From the NCBI RefSeq assembly GCF_918797505.1, contig NC_092796.1, positions 55,210,851-55,274,850 of the forward strand: 64,000 nt of DNA, given 5' to 3'. The DNA comes from Bemisia tabaci (lineage: Eukaryota; Arthropoda; Insecta; Hemiptera; Aleyrodidae). A program made the translations under genes and the position numbers. Below are positions 52,713 to 63,127 of the stretch, in pieces; position 1 is the stretch's first letter; every line of letters begins with the position of its first letter. The notes beneath the pieces are model-generated. The model was given only the letters and a program-made list of their open reading frames with translations, did not search any database and was not told the DNA's origin.

Positions 52713-53951
52713 TGGCTGTTGGAAGCATTAGAGTCAACATTTGAAACGCTGCTGCAGAATTTGCCGGGAGTATAATCGAGTGTTGAAAGTCAGTAGAATT
52801 GAACAATGTAATAATTGCTTTCCGAAATAAGCGTTATAATAAAAAAACAACGAATCTGAACTGTTAATACTGGAACACACCTTCTGTAAATGTACCTTGC
52901 GAGAGATAAGTAAAAAAATAGATGTACTGGAGGAGAAGTGCTTCTCCACAGAGTTTGAAGAAGGAAAAAAAATGCCCAAATTTACTTACTTCAGCATTTT
53001 CGGCAAAATCACTGCAATTTCCGAACCTTTTTCTGGCCAGGGGCCAAAATTAAATGATTATGAAGGGCCACTTAGATGTTGTAGATAAAAATAGGACTGT
53101 TGAAAAAGTCGCCGTTTTCAATAAATATGTTCCCGGAATGGAAGAGTTAGGTTAAAAAATTTAGAGTTAAAAAATTCCCATGAGCCGAGTGCCGTAGGTT
53201 AAGGGCCCGTTCGCCAAAACTAATCGGAACTGTATGAATGAATTGCTCCTTTTAAAAATCAAAACAATATCGAATTGCGATATATTACACAGTTAAGATA
53301 GGGCTATGTCCTGTCGTAAGCGGCGACATACAGTCGATATCATTTCAATAATCGCCCCAATGGCCACGATAGTTGTTAGACGTTTACGGTTTCCCTGGTA
53401 ACCTTTGTTTGCTATCAGCTGATATCGAGTAAATGACTAGGAAGCTCCAACCCAGTGGTTAAAGCTTCCTTAACCGCGAAAACTTTAAAATTCAAATTTT
53501 CAAATTTTGAACGTAAAGTACATTTTTTCCATCACGAGATAAAAGCACAAACAAGTTTTGAATTGTTGACTGTATCACCATGATTCCAAAAATACAATAC
53601 ACAACATAGCATTGACTAACAATAAAACAGTATGCAATAAAATAAAGTCATGACAAGGAACATAGCCGAAAATGGCGCCGATTCCCATCAACCAACGCGC
53701 GGTCTCTACAATGTAACATGCTGCATTGATACTCCCCAGCTGGGACCGTCCGGAATAGCAGCTCTAGTGCAAGCACCAGAGCCGCTAATTTCTGACTCAG
53801 TGAGTGCTGTAATCTCTTATATAAAGTTTTACGATATATTTTATTAATTTAGAGATGAGAAGCTTTCGTAAGACTGGACAGCCCCCCCCCCCTCCCTGCT
53901 CCGTAACGCCTGAAAGCGCAAGGATAGATCCACCCTTTTCCCACGTATGTA
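52713..53951. other. AT-rich DNA, no gene
   Basis: Short ORFs on both strands without domains. A C-run at 53882-53892 with the flanking phrase noted under the 49900 repeat. The phrase AGGAAGCTCCAAC occurs at 53440 and at 50629. Confidence 0.35.
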
Positions 53952-54366
53952 AGGTGACTTGATGACCGCTAGATTTTGTGGCAGAACAACATGCGATATG
54001 TCCCATCCATTAGTTTCATGTTCTCAGTTATTTGTCATGTTTATCGAATTTTGAAATTGCGTTTCTGTTGTCACGAGACTAAAGAATTCACTTAAACATT
54101 TGACAAACAAATTCATCGTAATAAAGGTAGCTGTATGGAATGCGAGCTTTCTGCTCTCGAATTCGATATTTTTCCCTCTAATGAAACTCTGCCTTTATTA
54201 CGCTGAATTGGTTTGTCTTTGGCGAGTGATTTCTCTAGTCTCGGGACAACAGCAATGCGTTCTCAAAATTCGATAAAAATGACAAGTGGCTGAATAGATG
54301 AGAACTAATCGATGCGATATATTGCATGTCGTTCTGACATAAAATATGGCGGTCATCGAATCACCT
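53952..54366. mobile_element. AGGTGA-ended TIR element (415 bp) with about 150-bp arms
   Basis: AGGTGACTTGATGACCGCTA at the left is mirrored by GCGGTCATCGAATCACCT at the right. The arms continue through GCATGTCGTTCTGAC, ATCGAATTTTG and GAGACTA for about 150 bp. TATGTA is present at 53946-53951 and at 54367-54372, a likely target duplication. Non-coding core. The superfamily is uncertain because 6 bp is an unusual duplication length. Confidence 0.8.
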
Positions 54367-54970
54367 TATGTAGCGTACGCAATAATTGAGCGGCTCTTTA
54401 TGGAGCATCTACTCCCGAAATGGCCCACATTTTGCAAGTAGGAACTACAATTTCTGGATTATTTCAGAATCAGCATATGTGCCACTGGTTCCCCTATGCA
54501 CATAGGTGTTTTTACCTCTAAGCCTGAAATATTAGTTCCTTATCGCCAAATGCAGTTCAAATCTGAATTTCAAGTGACATTCATCTGTGTATCTAATTGT
54601 TTTCGATTTATGAAAACACAGTATCAATGATACCAAATACATCAGTGTGTGGTACAACAGATACTGAGTTAGGGTTTTAGGTATTTGCTTGTTCAAATGA
54701 TTAGATTACTCATTTGACTGACCTTGTCCAAAAATGTTTGCAAAATTTTTTCAACATGAGAGTCAGTATCGGATGTTTATTTACTCAACGTAAGCAAAGC
54801 TAATTTTAATGATTAATCCCCTGACCGTCATTTAGAACGAGAACGACTCTCTAAAACATTTCCTCTCCTCCCTCTTCTTAACACTCACTTGGCAGACATT
54901 AGGGTTATTTTTGCAGCAAATTATGATAATCTTCTGAAAATCGTCTCTAACCATTCACACTTCTTACCTC
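54367..54970. other. Mixed DNA, no gene
   Basis: Nothing recognised up to the microsatellite. Confidence 0.35.
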
Positions 54971-54974
54971 GAGT

Positions 54975-55010
54975 TAGGTTAGGTTATGTTATGTTATGTT
55001 ATATTATGTT
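54975..55010. repeat. (GTTAT)n microsatellite
   Basis: TTAGGTTAGGTTATGTTATG and onward, a degenerate pentamer run. The first units read GTTAG, but this is not a telomere-type hexamer array. Confidence 0.8.
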
Positions 55011-55014
55011 ATGT

Positions 55015-55240
55015 TATCATCTCCTCTATCATCTCTATCCATTCACACTTCTTGCCTTCAGTTCCTTCATCATCTCTATCCATAAATACTTCTTGCCTTC
55101 AGCTCCTTCCTCACCCCTATCCATAAATACTTCTTACCTTCAGCTCCTTCCTAACTTCTATCCATCAATACCTCTTGCCTTCAACTCCTACATTATTTCT
55201 ATCTTTGCATGCTTCTTGCTCTTCCAACTTCTCTTGCTTC
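55015..55240. repeat. Minisatellite of about 40 bp
   Basis: Units of the form CTATCCATAAATACTTCTTG then CCTTCAGCTCCTTCC repeat about five times with divergence. Plus-strand frames through it are by-products. Confidence 0.75.
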
Positions 55241-55411
55241 CCTCCATCTTTAGGTACAGGTAAGTAACTTGGGTAAGTATATTTTGTTTATTTTCTTTAA
55301 TTTAATATAATTTTTCTCTCCCATCTTTAGGTAAGAAGGTAAGTTACACAGGTATGTATATTTTGTTTACATTTTATTTGTTCCTTAATTCAATTTAATA
55401 TTGTTTTTCTC
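55241..55411. repeat. Tandem duplication of about 80-90 bp carrying splice-like motifs
   Basis: CCATCTTTAGGTA, GGTAAGT, GTATATTTTGTTTA, TTTAATAT and TTTTTCTC occur in the same order at 55244-55319 and 55322-55411. Each unit holds CTTTAG|GTA and GTAAGT, resembling acceptor-donor pairs. The second unit runs into TTTTTCTCACGCAG|GTGCGT at 55417/55418. Confidence 0.65.
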
Positions 55412-55412
55412 A

Positions 55413-56045
55413 CGCAGGTGCGTCCACACAGTTTGCCCGACGGCCGGACGAGCGCTCCGCCGAGCAGTCCGCCGGACGCTCGGTCTCCGAACAGAGCGTC
55501 CGGGAGGCTGTTCGGCGTATCGCTCATCCTGCCGTCGGGCGAACCGCGTGGACTCACCATCGACTCCAAGGCTCTCGTTACACGAGCATGTGTCCGATCG
55601 GACCCCCGTCCGAGTGGAGGTCATCAACGCTCACCGGTGCTCATCGGTGAGCGGTGGTGCGCGCCACTCGGACGGGGATCCCTTCGAGACTCGCTCGTGC
55701 AACGATTGCCTCGGGTAACCTGTGTCCATGCGGCGGTCGATTCCTGGGGTTTCAGGCACCGTCACAGGGTCGGAGCCCGCAGGTCCGGGCGCGATCTGCG
55801 GACGGACCCCTCGCCGGAGCTGGCCGAGCGGCGATCGTTGTTGCGGCGCTACGACCGCGAGAGCAAGTCGCGGCGACAGCGGAACTATCCTGGGGCCTAA
55901 GCCCTGGTTACACGTTCCAAGTGACGCTCCGAAGTGGTCGCTGTCTGGCCTAGTGTCGGCATGGATCTGTCCGAAGCAGAGCGCGGGGCGCTCTGCTTCG
56001 ACGGGATCCATGTCGAGACTCGGCTAAGCAGCCACCACCTCGGAG
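55413..56045. other. GC-rich block with strong hairpins
   Basis: GC jumps sharply against the flanks. Hairpins: CGATCGGACCCCCGTCCGAG against CTCGGACGGGGATCC (about 55590-55680), GCTCACCGGTGCTCATCGGTGAGC (55632-55655), and GCATGGATC..GAAGCAGAGCGC against GCGCTCTGCTTC..GATCCATGTC (55960-56013). The 160-codon plus frame 55418-55900 is Arg- and Ser-rich, without domains, and its start follows an acceptor-like CACGCAG. Either an unusual transposon interior or an unknown exon. Confidence 0.4.
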
Positions 56046-56280
56046 TTTGACTTCGAACGTGTGTCTAGGGCGTAAGGCTGGGTTTTCACAATCGACACGA
56101 GCCCGTCGAATCGGGACCTCTATGCGACGATGCCATCGTGTTGCCGATCAAAATGAAGTGGTGCCTCTACTTTTTGTCATAAGATACCCTGTAATACCCT
56201 GCTTCAGTGGTGTCATGAAGGGGGGGGGGGCACTGGCTCCGAAATTTTCAGGAGGCGGGCCGCACCGAAATGAGAATGGA
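56046..56280. other. Mixed DNA, G-run
   Basis: GGGCGTAAGGCTGGGTTTTC at about 56068 resembles GGGCCTAAGCCCTGGTTAC at 55893, so the two may be related repeat ends. A G-run at 56220-56230. Confidence 0.3.
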
Positions 56281-56501
56281 GGCCGCTCCTCATATAAAAG
56301 GGGAAAGTTTAGGAGAGGCGCTGAAGGGCCTCCTATGATATTCATCGAAAAATTGGCCTCTTCTCATATAAAAGGGGAAAGTTTTGAAGAGGCGCTGAAG
56401 GACCTTCTATGATATTCTTCGAAAAATTGGCCTCTTCTCATATAAAAGGGGAAAGTTTAGAAGGGGCGCTGAAGGGCCTCCTATGATATTCTTTGAAAAA
56501 A
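56281..56501. repeat. 74-bp tandem repeat, 3 units
   Basis: Units start GGCC at 56281, 56355 and 56429 and share CTCATATAAAAGGGGAAAGT, GGCGCTGAAGG and CCTATGATATTC. The units differ by about 5-8 bases. The period is not a multiple of three, so there is no protein repeat. Confidence 0.92.
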
Positions 56502-57031
56502 TCCAGGGGGAGTTCCGGTGGGGCCATAAAAATTATGTCATAATGACTCCTAGCGGAGCCCACTCCGTTAACGATTAGAGGGCGATGGCCCTCTGGTTAG
56601 GGCCAGTCCGCCTCTGGGAGGGGGTAGTGCCCCCTCCCTTGTGTTTTTTTTGAAGGCCTCGATAACTTTCCCGCTTTTTTTTTTAAATATTATCCGGAAG
56701 CGAAGAGTAATTGCGCCTCCGTTCCCATGCGAGCGGGAAAAAACTAAGCGTGGCAGGTGTTACGCACTTGTCCAAGGTATAAAGAAACTTCGCCCCCCCC
56801 CCCCCTAAAACAAATATTTAAAAAAAAAAGAAAATGTAAGACAAACTTAGAGGCACCTATGAATTTTGATCGGCACCTCTCAGTAGTTGCATGGATGACC
56901 CATTTCGATGCGCTCATTTCGATCGTGGAAACCGAGCTTAGAGAGAGCTCACCTGAGGGCCCTCTTTGAAATCAAACTTATAGCTCACCTCGAGTCCCTG
57001 TGCCTAGGCACCCACTATGACCATACCTAGG
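56502..57031. other. Mixed DNA, no gene
   Basis: A C-run at 56793-56805 and an A-run at 56821-56829. Nothing else recognised. Confidence 0.35.
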
Positions 57032-57069
57032 GGAGAACCGGGTAAAGAGAGACTGGGGTAATGAGAGAC

Positions 57070-57108
<39 letters not shown>

Positions 57109-57841
57109 CCATTTTGTAGCTTAGGATATGTACTATATGGCTATATTTTTTGTTTTATGCATGGCAGCATAAATATAACCTGGAGACAAGTGTCAAAATG
57201 CCAGCTAAGCAGGCAAATATTCCTCTAACATCAGAATAGATCAGGAAAAAATCCAATTTTTTAACTGGTGCCTACCCTGAAACCACTCCACCGGTCAATT
57301 TTATCTTAATTTCAAAGCCGAAACGTTCTCTTAAGCAATTTTTTAATGCTTAATTTCATTATATACTGTTAAGACCATATTTAAGGTCTATTTTTGCGGT
57401 TTTTTATCCCTTTAATAAAAATTGGAATTTTCACTTTTTGAATTGAATTTGTGAACTTCCCGCAGTCCAATTTCAAAACCCCGTAACTCATTCACATTTT
57501 ATCCGATTGACCTGAAATTTGAAATGGTAATCAAACTCTATCAGTAGAACACTCTCATTGCCCTGCCATATTTTTCCTGTGCAATATAAGAGGCAATCCA
57601 GACCACGTCCCTCTCTACTCCGTAATGGTAAAGAGAGGCATGAAAAATGGGGTAAAAGAAAAACAAAATTTAAAAAAATACTTTCTATTGCAGTGATAGA
57701 GATGAAACTTTGGGTAATAAGTTCTCATGAGGTAACTAATGAGGTACCCTGATTTTCTCAATTTTTAATCTCAAACAGGGAGCTCAGAAATAGGGGGTAG
57801 GTCTCTCTTTACCCTGTTGGTCTCTCATTACCCGGTTCTCC
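57032..57841. mobile_element. GGAGAACCGGGTAA-ended TIR element (810 bp)
   Basis: GGAGAACCGGGTAAAGAGAG at the left, mirrored by TCTCATTACCCGGTTCTCC at the right. Within each arm the sub-motif GGTAA(A/T)GAGAGAC occurs twice, so the terminus is itself repetitive. TA is found just outside both ends if the left end is read as GGGGAG. A 32-nt A-run lies at 57071-57102. The interior also has a GGTAAAGAGAGG at about 57628. No transposase ORF. Confidence 0.75.
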
Positions 57842-57861
57842 TACATTAGAAAGACTTCAGG

Positions 57862-57908
<47 letters not shown>

Positions 57909-58641
57909 CAGCAGACTCGTGGACCCGCATCGCGGGGTCTACATTTACGACATTGACCCTTGAATATTTTTATTTTCGCAAAGTCTCTTCTCGGCGGCAA
58001 TCTTTCTTAAGTTCAGCCATCTATTACTCTGGATGAATTTGTGACGAACAAAGACCTATGACTTAGCAAAGTAGGTCGCATTTTAGTTTTTTCCTTCGTG
58101 AACTTAGGGGGGTTAGCATCATGGGAACATTTCTGGAAGGTATGGGGTAACATTTTATTTTCTCATCCCCCTTTTTTTAAAATCCAAGAGATTTTTTAGG
58201 TTGGTTTTGACTCTGAACGTTCTAATGGTTTACGCATTTTTTCGCAAGTGCTCGTGTTTTACGGTTTTTTTCTTCCGCACCGCAGTTTTAATTTTTCGTT
58301 TAACATGCAACTCAAATGTTCGTTAAGGATCAACTCTTCATAATTTTTTTCAGCAGAATATAGGCTAATATTTTTTCAGCATATTATACAGGCTAACAAT
58401 AAGACTGTTTGTCCTAGTTCAAAAATGGTCTTTTACTGAAATGGACTAGCTTCAGTGTTATTTTCCTAATAAATTCAACAAGGAACAGGCATTCAGGCTT
58501 TGTAGGTAGTTCTCACGTATTTTGTACTTACATATTTAGTTTACCACTGTCTGGAATTTGTATGTAGGTCACTAAATTTTCGGGGGAGCAATTATAGCCA
58601 GACAGTTTATACCCTTTTTCCTGTGAATAATATTAGCTATT
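57842..58641. other. AT-rich DNA after a 47-nt A-run
   Basis: A-run at about 57860-57906, possibly a retroposon tail, but no tRNA-like head was found upstream. No gene. Confidence 0.35.
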
Positions 58642-58885
58642 CCACTATTCTAAGGAAAAAGGCCCTATGAACATTCAAATGTTGCCTGGCTCCATCCAAA
58701 AAAATAATTATTTTTGAAATGAGTTATAAATATAACTCCCTGATATATTTTGGATTTAATTTCGATTAAAATTCTCTGAAAAATTGAGGGAAAAATTCAC
58801 CACTTTCCCTCTGATATTGTATATTATCAAAAGAAATCTGGCAACGTCGGAAGTTTCATACTGCCTTTTTCCTTAGCATGCCAGT
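58642..58885. mobile_element. CTGCCGTGC MITE, copy 5
   Basis: TTCTAAGGAAAAAGGCCCTA and AACATTCAAATGTTGCC at the left, mirrored by GGCAACGTCGGAAGTTTCAT and TTTTTCCTTAGCATGCCAG at the right. Confidence 0.75.
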
Positions 58886-58983
58886 ATTGGCCCTCACTGC
58901 GTGGCCGAAATCGCTGTACTGTGTGCAGGCAGAGACGAAACAGGCAGTGAGGGCTATTATGCAAGTAAATATGAGTAGGACGT
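58820..58983. repeat. Duplicated segment, copy 1 (see 59280-59450)
   Basis: The tail of the CTGCCGTGC MITE plus its downstream flank (GTCGAAATCGCTG or CCGAAATCGCTG, TACTGTGTGCAGGCAGAGAC, GAAACAGGCAGTGAGGGC, GTGAGTAGGAC or ATGAGTAGGAC) is repeated about 460 bp further on. Confidence 0.8.
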
Positions 58984-59003
58984 AATTTAGTCACTGAAAA
59001 AAT

Positions 59004-59234
59004 CACAATGGGAAAAAAAAACATTGGATCTAGAGTCCAGACTCTTGAAAACATTGACAAGAAAAAATACTCTTGATTCAATCGGATTTTTGCTTGAATC
59101 AAAACGAAGTCCGCGTAAATTAAGCGGCTTGGTTCTTGATTTAAGCTAGATTCTGATTGAATCAAGAGTACTTTTTCTTGTCGATGTTTTTAAGAGTCTG
59201 GACTCTAGATCCAATGTGTGTTTTTTTTCCAGTG
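59004..59234 (-). mobile_element. CACTGG hairpin MITE, copy j (reversed)
   Basis: Left end altered to CACAATGGG. Arms and core both in reverse orientation. AT flanks both ends when the element is taken from 59004. Lies between the two halves of a local duplication. Confidence 0.85.
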
Positions 59235-59254
59235 ATATTTAATTTCAACAGTTT

Positions 59255-59450
59255 TCCCTCGGAGGACAAATTTCCCTTTGAAATTGTATATCATCTAAAG
59301 AAATCCGACAACGTCCAAGGTTTATACGGTCCTTTTCTTTAGCATTCCAGTATTGACCCTCATTGCCTGGTCGAAATCGCTGTACTGTGTGCAGGCAGAG
59401 ACGAAACAGGCAGTGAGGGCAATTAAGTAAGTAAATGTGAGTAGGACACA
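59255..59450. repeat. Duplicated segment, copy 2, with a partial CTGCCGTGC MITE tail
   Basis: 59255-59352 matches only the right half of the MITE (AAAGAAATCCGACAACGTCC, TTTTCTTTAGCATTCCAG). 59353-59450 matches the host flank of copy 1. The 5' half of the MITE is missing. Confidence 0.8.
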
Positions 59451-59659
59451 AGCCACTAAATAAACCAAATTAGAATAGTATTTTCACTCCATTGGGCTCC
59501 ATATCAGGCACAGTAAGATACGCTGTTTGCTTGAAGATTGTGGCGTGTCCGTTGACTTCATCGAGGTTAACGCTGAAGAGGAGAATAAATTCCTCACTAC
59601 TTATTCTACTTAAAAGTCGTTTTCAGTGCCAACGGTAGTAGGTATGTTCAATACTTACA

Positions 59660-59890
59660 CACTGGGGAAAAAAACACATCGGATCTAGAGTCCAGACTCT
59701 TAAAACATCGACAAGAAAAAATACTCTTGATTCAATCAGATTTAAGCTTAAATCAAGAACTCAGCCTCTTAATTTGAGCGGATTTCCTTTTGATCTATAA
59801 GCTTAAATCTGATTGAATCGAGAATCCTTTTTCTTGTGAATGTTTTCAAGAGTCTGGACTCTAGATCCAATGTGTTTCTTTTTTCCGGTG
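59660..59890 (+). mobile_element. CACTGG hairpin MITE, copy k
   Basis: CACTGGGG at the left, CCGGTG at the right. Forward core CAGCCTCTTAATTTGAGCGG. CA flanks both ends. Confidence 0.88.
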
Positions 59891-61510
59891 CATCTTAACA
59901 GAAACGAGAGCCCCTTAGAATTTTGCAATATTTTCTTTAATGTTGGATGAGCCCAATGAATATTGATAAAGGTCGTTTACTTTCCACATCTTGCGCAGCG
60001 ACTAGAATTGTTGGAATTGCCTAACCGTCCGGGGCTGTCGGCGGAATTTTTTACCAAGTTTTTCACGTTTCCACGCAGATTCTGGGGTTACTCATTCCCA
60101 TGCTATGTTTTTGGCGCTGTAAAACCCAGTTATACCCAAGACCCGTTACGATCTTTATTGAATGCAGACTTGCAAGCCGAGAGTAAACTTCCTCGATGGC
60201 TGTCGAGTGTCTGTTGTTTACCAATATTCTTAACTTTTTCCTGACATTGTTTGATTTTTTGGCAAACCGCTGCAAGTAAAACTCTCTCGAAAGTAAAACA
60301 GTGCTTTACCAAAAAATAACAAAAAATGACTGGAAAAAGTCAAAAATATTGGTAAAGAATACAGACGTCCTGCTTCGCATACATTGTTGCCCACTATGCT
60401 TCCAGTCTGGGACCGGACGCGCGGTGTTACCTATCTCTAGTTCAAAAATGTTTTGTTTTTAATTATTTTCCTTTGTTTTTCTTTTTTTTACAATTTTTTT
60501 CTCCTGTTTTTTGTTTTGTTTTATCCTGACGCTTAAGTTCTGTCCATTGTAAAAAGATCGAATTTTGCTCAATAACACGTTTGCGACTTAAATTGTATCT
60601 TTTTGCGCATCCATTAAAAAAAAAGGCTTTGGCTCAAGCATGTTTGTTGATCCTTGAATTTACCATCAAGATTTTTTTTCATCTTGATTTAAGTTGAATT
60701 TCCCGAGAGGTAGGGGGGGGGGGAAGAAGCTTGGAATAAGCATAAAGTTAGCTTTAATGATGAAGCGGCATCACGCTGGGTTCAAGGGCAAATATTTCTT
60801 CTGCGCTATTGTGTTTCTGTAAATTCTGTAACTCTACGAACAATCGCACCTAAATGCGTTTTTTATTTGTCGCCTAAGACACCATTATTACTGCCTAACC
60901 GCCAGGGGCTGTCGGCGGAACTTATCTCGCGAAATCCAAGTAAATTTTTCAGTGAATTTCAAGACCAACTTGAAAGGTATTTTCACGCGCTACTATTGCA
61001 ACGTGTTTTGTGACCATTTAAGACACAAATGCTCCACAGTTTCTTTATGGTCATGTTCTTATTCTGATACTTATTTTAATGTCTTCAGCATGACTTTCCT
61101 GTCTCAAGAAATCAGCATTTACTGAAAGATCCCGCACAATACGGGTGGGGGGGGGGGGGGGGGTTGGATGTAGAATAGCGGGCATTTTGTGCTTGTTGAT
61201 TTTCACTGGAGTAAAAAAAAGACCCTCTAAGTACTAAATGGAAACTCCTACCTTTTTAGTTATCAATTTTTTTATTTTATTTTTTATTTCGTGGGGAGTT
61301 TCAACGTCCCGACATTTAGAGTGATTTCGCGGAACGTCGAACTATACAATAAAATGACGTTACAATTTTTTACTGTATTGCTCATTCTTACGATTTTCGC
61401 AGTAACACTGATTTTGTTTGTTCTTTGCGACTGTTTAAAGTTAGAAAGTATTGTTTGCGTTTTGTTGTTGTTGTTGGTTTTTTTTTCTTTTTTTTTTAAG
61501 TTTGTTCTTT
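59891..61510. other. Mixed DNA, no gene; a 28-bp phrase repeated 875 bp apart
   Basis: TGCCTAACCGTCCGGGGCTG then TCGGCGGAA (60018-60046) recurs as TGCCTAACCGCCAGGGGCTG then TCGGCGGAA (60893-60921) in the same direction. G-runs at 60714-60723 and 61146-61163. Short ORFs on both strands without domains. Confidence 0.35.
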
Positions 61511-61525
61511 CAGGTACTTTCATCA
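61495..61525 (+). other. Ratchet-like splice site
   Basis: TTTTTTTTTAAGTTTGTTCTTTCAG|GTACTT at 61513/61514. Pyrimidine tract and acceptor abut a weak donor. Confidence 0.22.
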
Positions 61526-62841
61526 TGAATCCCTTTCTCTCGCCGGGTCGAATTTACAGCTTTTCCTCAAGTTGCTAAGCTCCAACCGCTGGGCCCCCAC
61601 AAAATGTTTTCAGCCACTCTAATGGCTGACTAAAATATCGAATAACTCTTCGACGCACTGCGTTTCCTATCCAATGAAACGTTTATCCATCGCAGCAGTT
61701 TCATCTCTTTCGAATGGTCGAATTAGGATCAAGTCACAAGGATGAAAAAAATTTAAAGTCGCTGCTTTTACTCATCCATGATTGGCTGCATTCACCCTCT
61801 AAAATTGAAAATGGAAAAAGTATTTGAACTTAAGTATTCACAGTTCTTTACTAAAGTGCGCAATGTTGATTGCGTCATGCGTTGTTTACTTACGAAACTC
61901 ATCAGGCCTTTTAAGAAACTTGACTCATTTGACGTGTGACTGATACATCATTCAAGATGTCAAGGACAGTAACCCCTTACTTCCACAACCACACGATAGT
62001 TAATTCACTTTTAGAATAAAGTTGAACTCTGTGTTCTAATTGCACCACATCATCAGTATTTTGGTGCAATTTTTTTTTTCAAATTGCGAACAGTTCCTAA
62101 TGAACACTCAATATAAATGGCATGATTCTTGTTTTCAAGCAACATTATGCTCATTTGTTCAAAGGCAGAGTGCTTTACACGAACTACATCACTGATGTTT
62201 TGGAGCGACCTTTTATGCTCTTACGGCTCTAAAAATGTTGGTTGAGCGCTCATCGTGAATCACATTACTGGTATATCTGCCAATATTTTTTTTGCTGCAC
62301 CAATGAAAACAAGTTTCGACCTTATAGAATTGCCGACATTCTTCAAAGTTGAGCCTCGCTTGGCTCAAGTTCCGAAATATCGCCCAGAACTTCAGACCTC
62401 TTATGACCTTCAGTAATAGCGTCAATACATACGATGGTCTCAACCGCAAGTTGATGGTACGACGGAGAGTCCGGAGTTAAACAACGATCCAACGTCTGCG
62501 TTTCACAGCCGGCATGCCGGGGATCAGCTCGGCAATCGCCGAACGCATCAGACAGGATTGTAACTCCAGCAAGAAGAAAAATCATTTCAGGTATCAAAAC
62601 CACAAGAGTTGGCACCTGCAGATTTCCAGAACGAAGTGCTTCGAACATCTCAGCATTTAGAAATCTATAGAGTTTCAATGTTGAAGTCAAACTTTCGACT
62701 GTTTATGAGGTCTGCGACGAATTAATCCTCAGTGCCGCAAAATTTACAGCATTAAAGTTCAAGAAGCTACCTGTATTTTGCCTAATGAAGTGAGCTTACT
62801 GTCTGAAAATGTGCACTCTGCTTCAAGCGCTTAACAAGTAT
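61526..62841. other. Mixed DNA, no supportable gene
   Basis: A 115-codon minus frame (62343-62690) is moderately protein-like but has no recognised domain or splice context. The remainder is AT-rich. Confidence 0.3.
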
Positions 62842-63127
62842 GAGCGCATACCTGAAGAAGTAACTCTGGAAGTATATCTCCATAGTTGAAGGCGCCTCAA
62901 GTCATGCATGCCGAGCGCACACCTGAAGAAGTAACTCCTGGAAGTATATCTCCAGTAGTTGAAGGCGCCCCAAGCTGTGCATGCCGAGCGCACACCTGAA
63001 AAAGTAACTCTGGAAGTATATCTCCATAGTTGAAGGCGCCCCAAGTTATGCATGCCGAGCGCACACCTGAAGAAGTAACTCTGGAAGTATATCTCCATAG
63101 TTGAAGGCGCCCCAAGCTATGCATGCC
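62842..63127. repeat. Minisatellite, 71-73 bp x 4
   Basis: Units begin GAGCGCA at 62842, 62913, 62986 and 63057 and share CCTGAAGAAGTAACT, GGAAGTATATCTCCA, TAGTTGAAGGCGCC and CATGCATGCC-like phrases. Unit 2 is 2 bp longer. The period is not a multiple of three, so the repetitive minus-strand ORFs are by-products. Confidence 0.92.

Noticed and set aside
54968..55010. Interstitial telomeric repeat (TTAGG)n
   Set aside because: Only two TTAGG-like units occur (TTAGGTTAGG) before the run becomes TTATG. It is a degenerate pentamer microsatellite and not a telomeric array.
61291..61578. 95-codon ORF with a hydrophobic segment
   Set aside because: The Leu/Phe/Val-rich part reads a T-rich tract. 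An opposite-strand ORF overlaps it, and no signal-peptide or domain context is convincing.
62823..63124. Repetitive minus-strand ORFs with recurring YTSRVTF-like peptides
   Set aside because: They read a 71-73-bp minisatellite whose period is not a multiple of three.
62842..63127. CRISPR-like regular repeat array
   Set aside because: Four contiguous 71-73-bp units without distinct spacers, in a eukaryotic context. It is a minisatellite.
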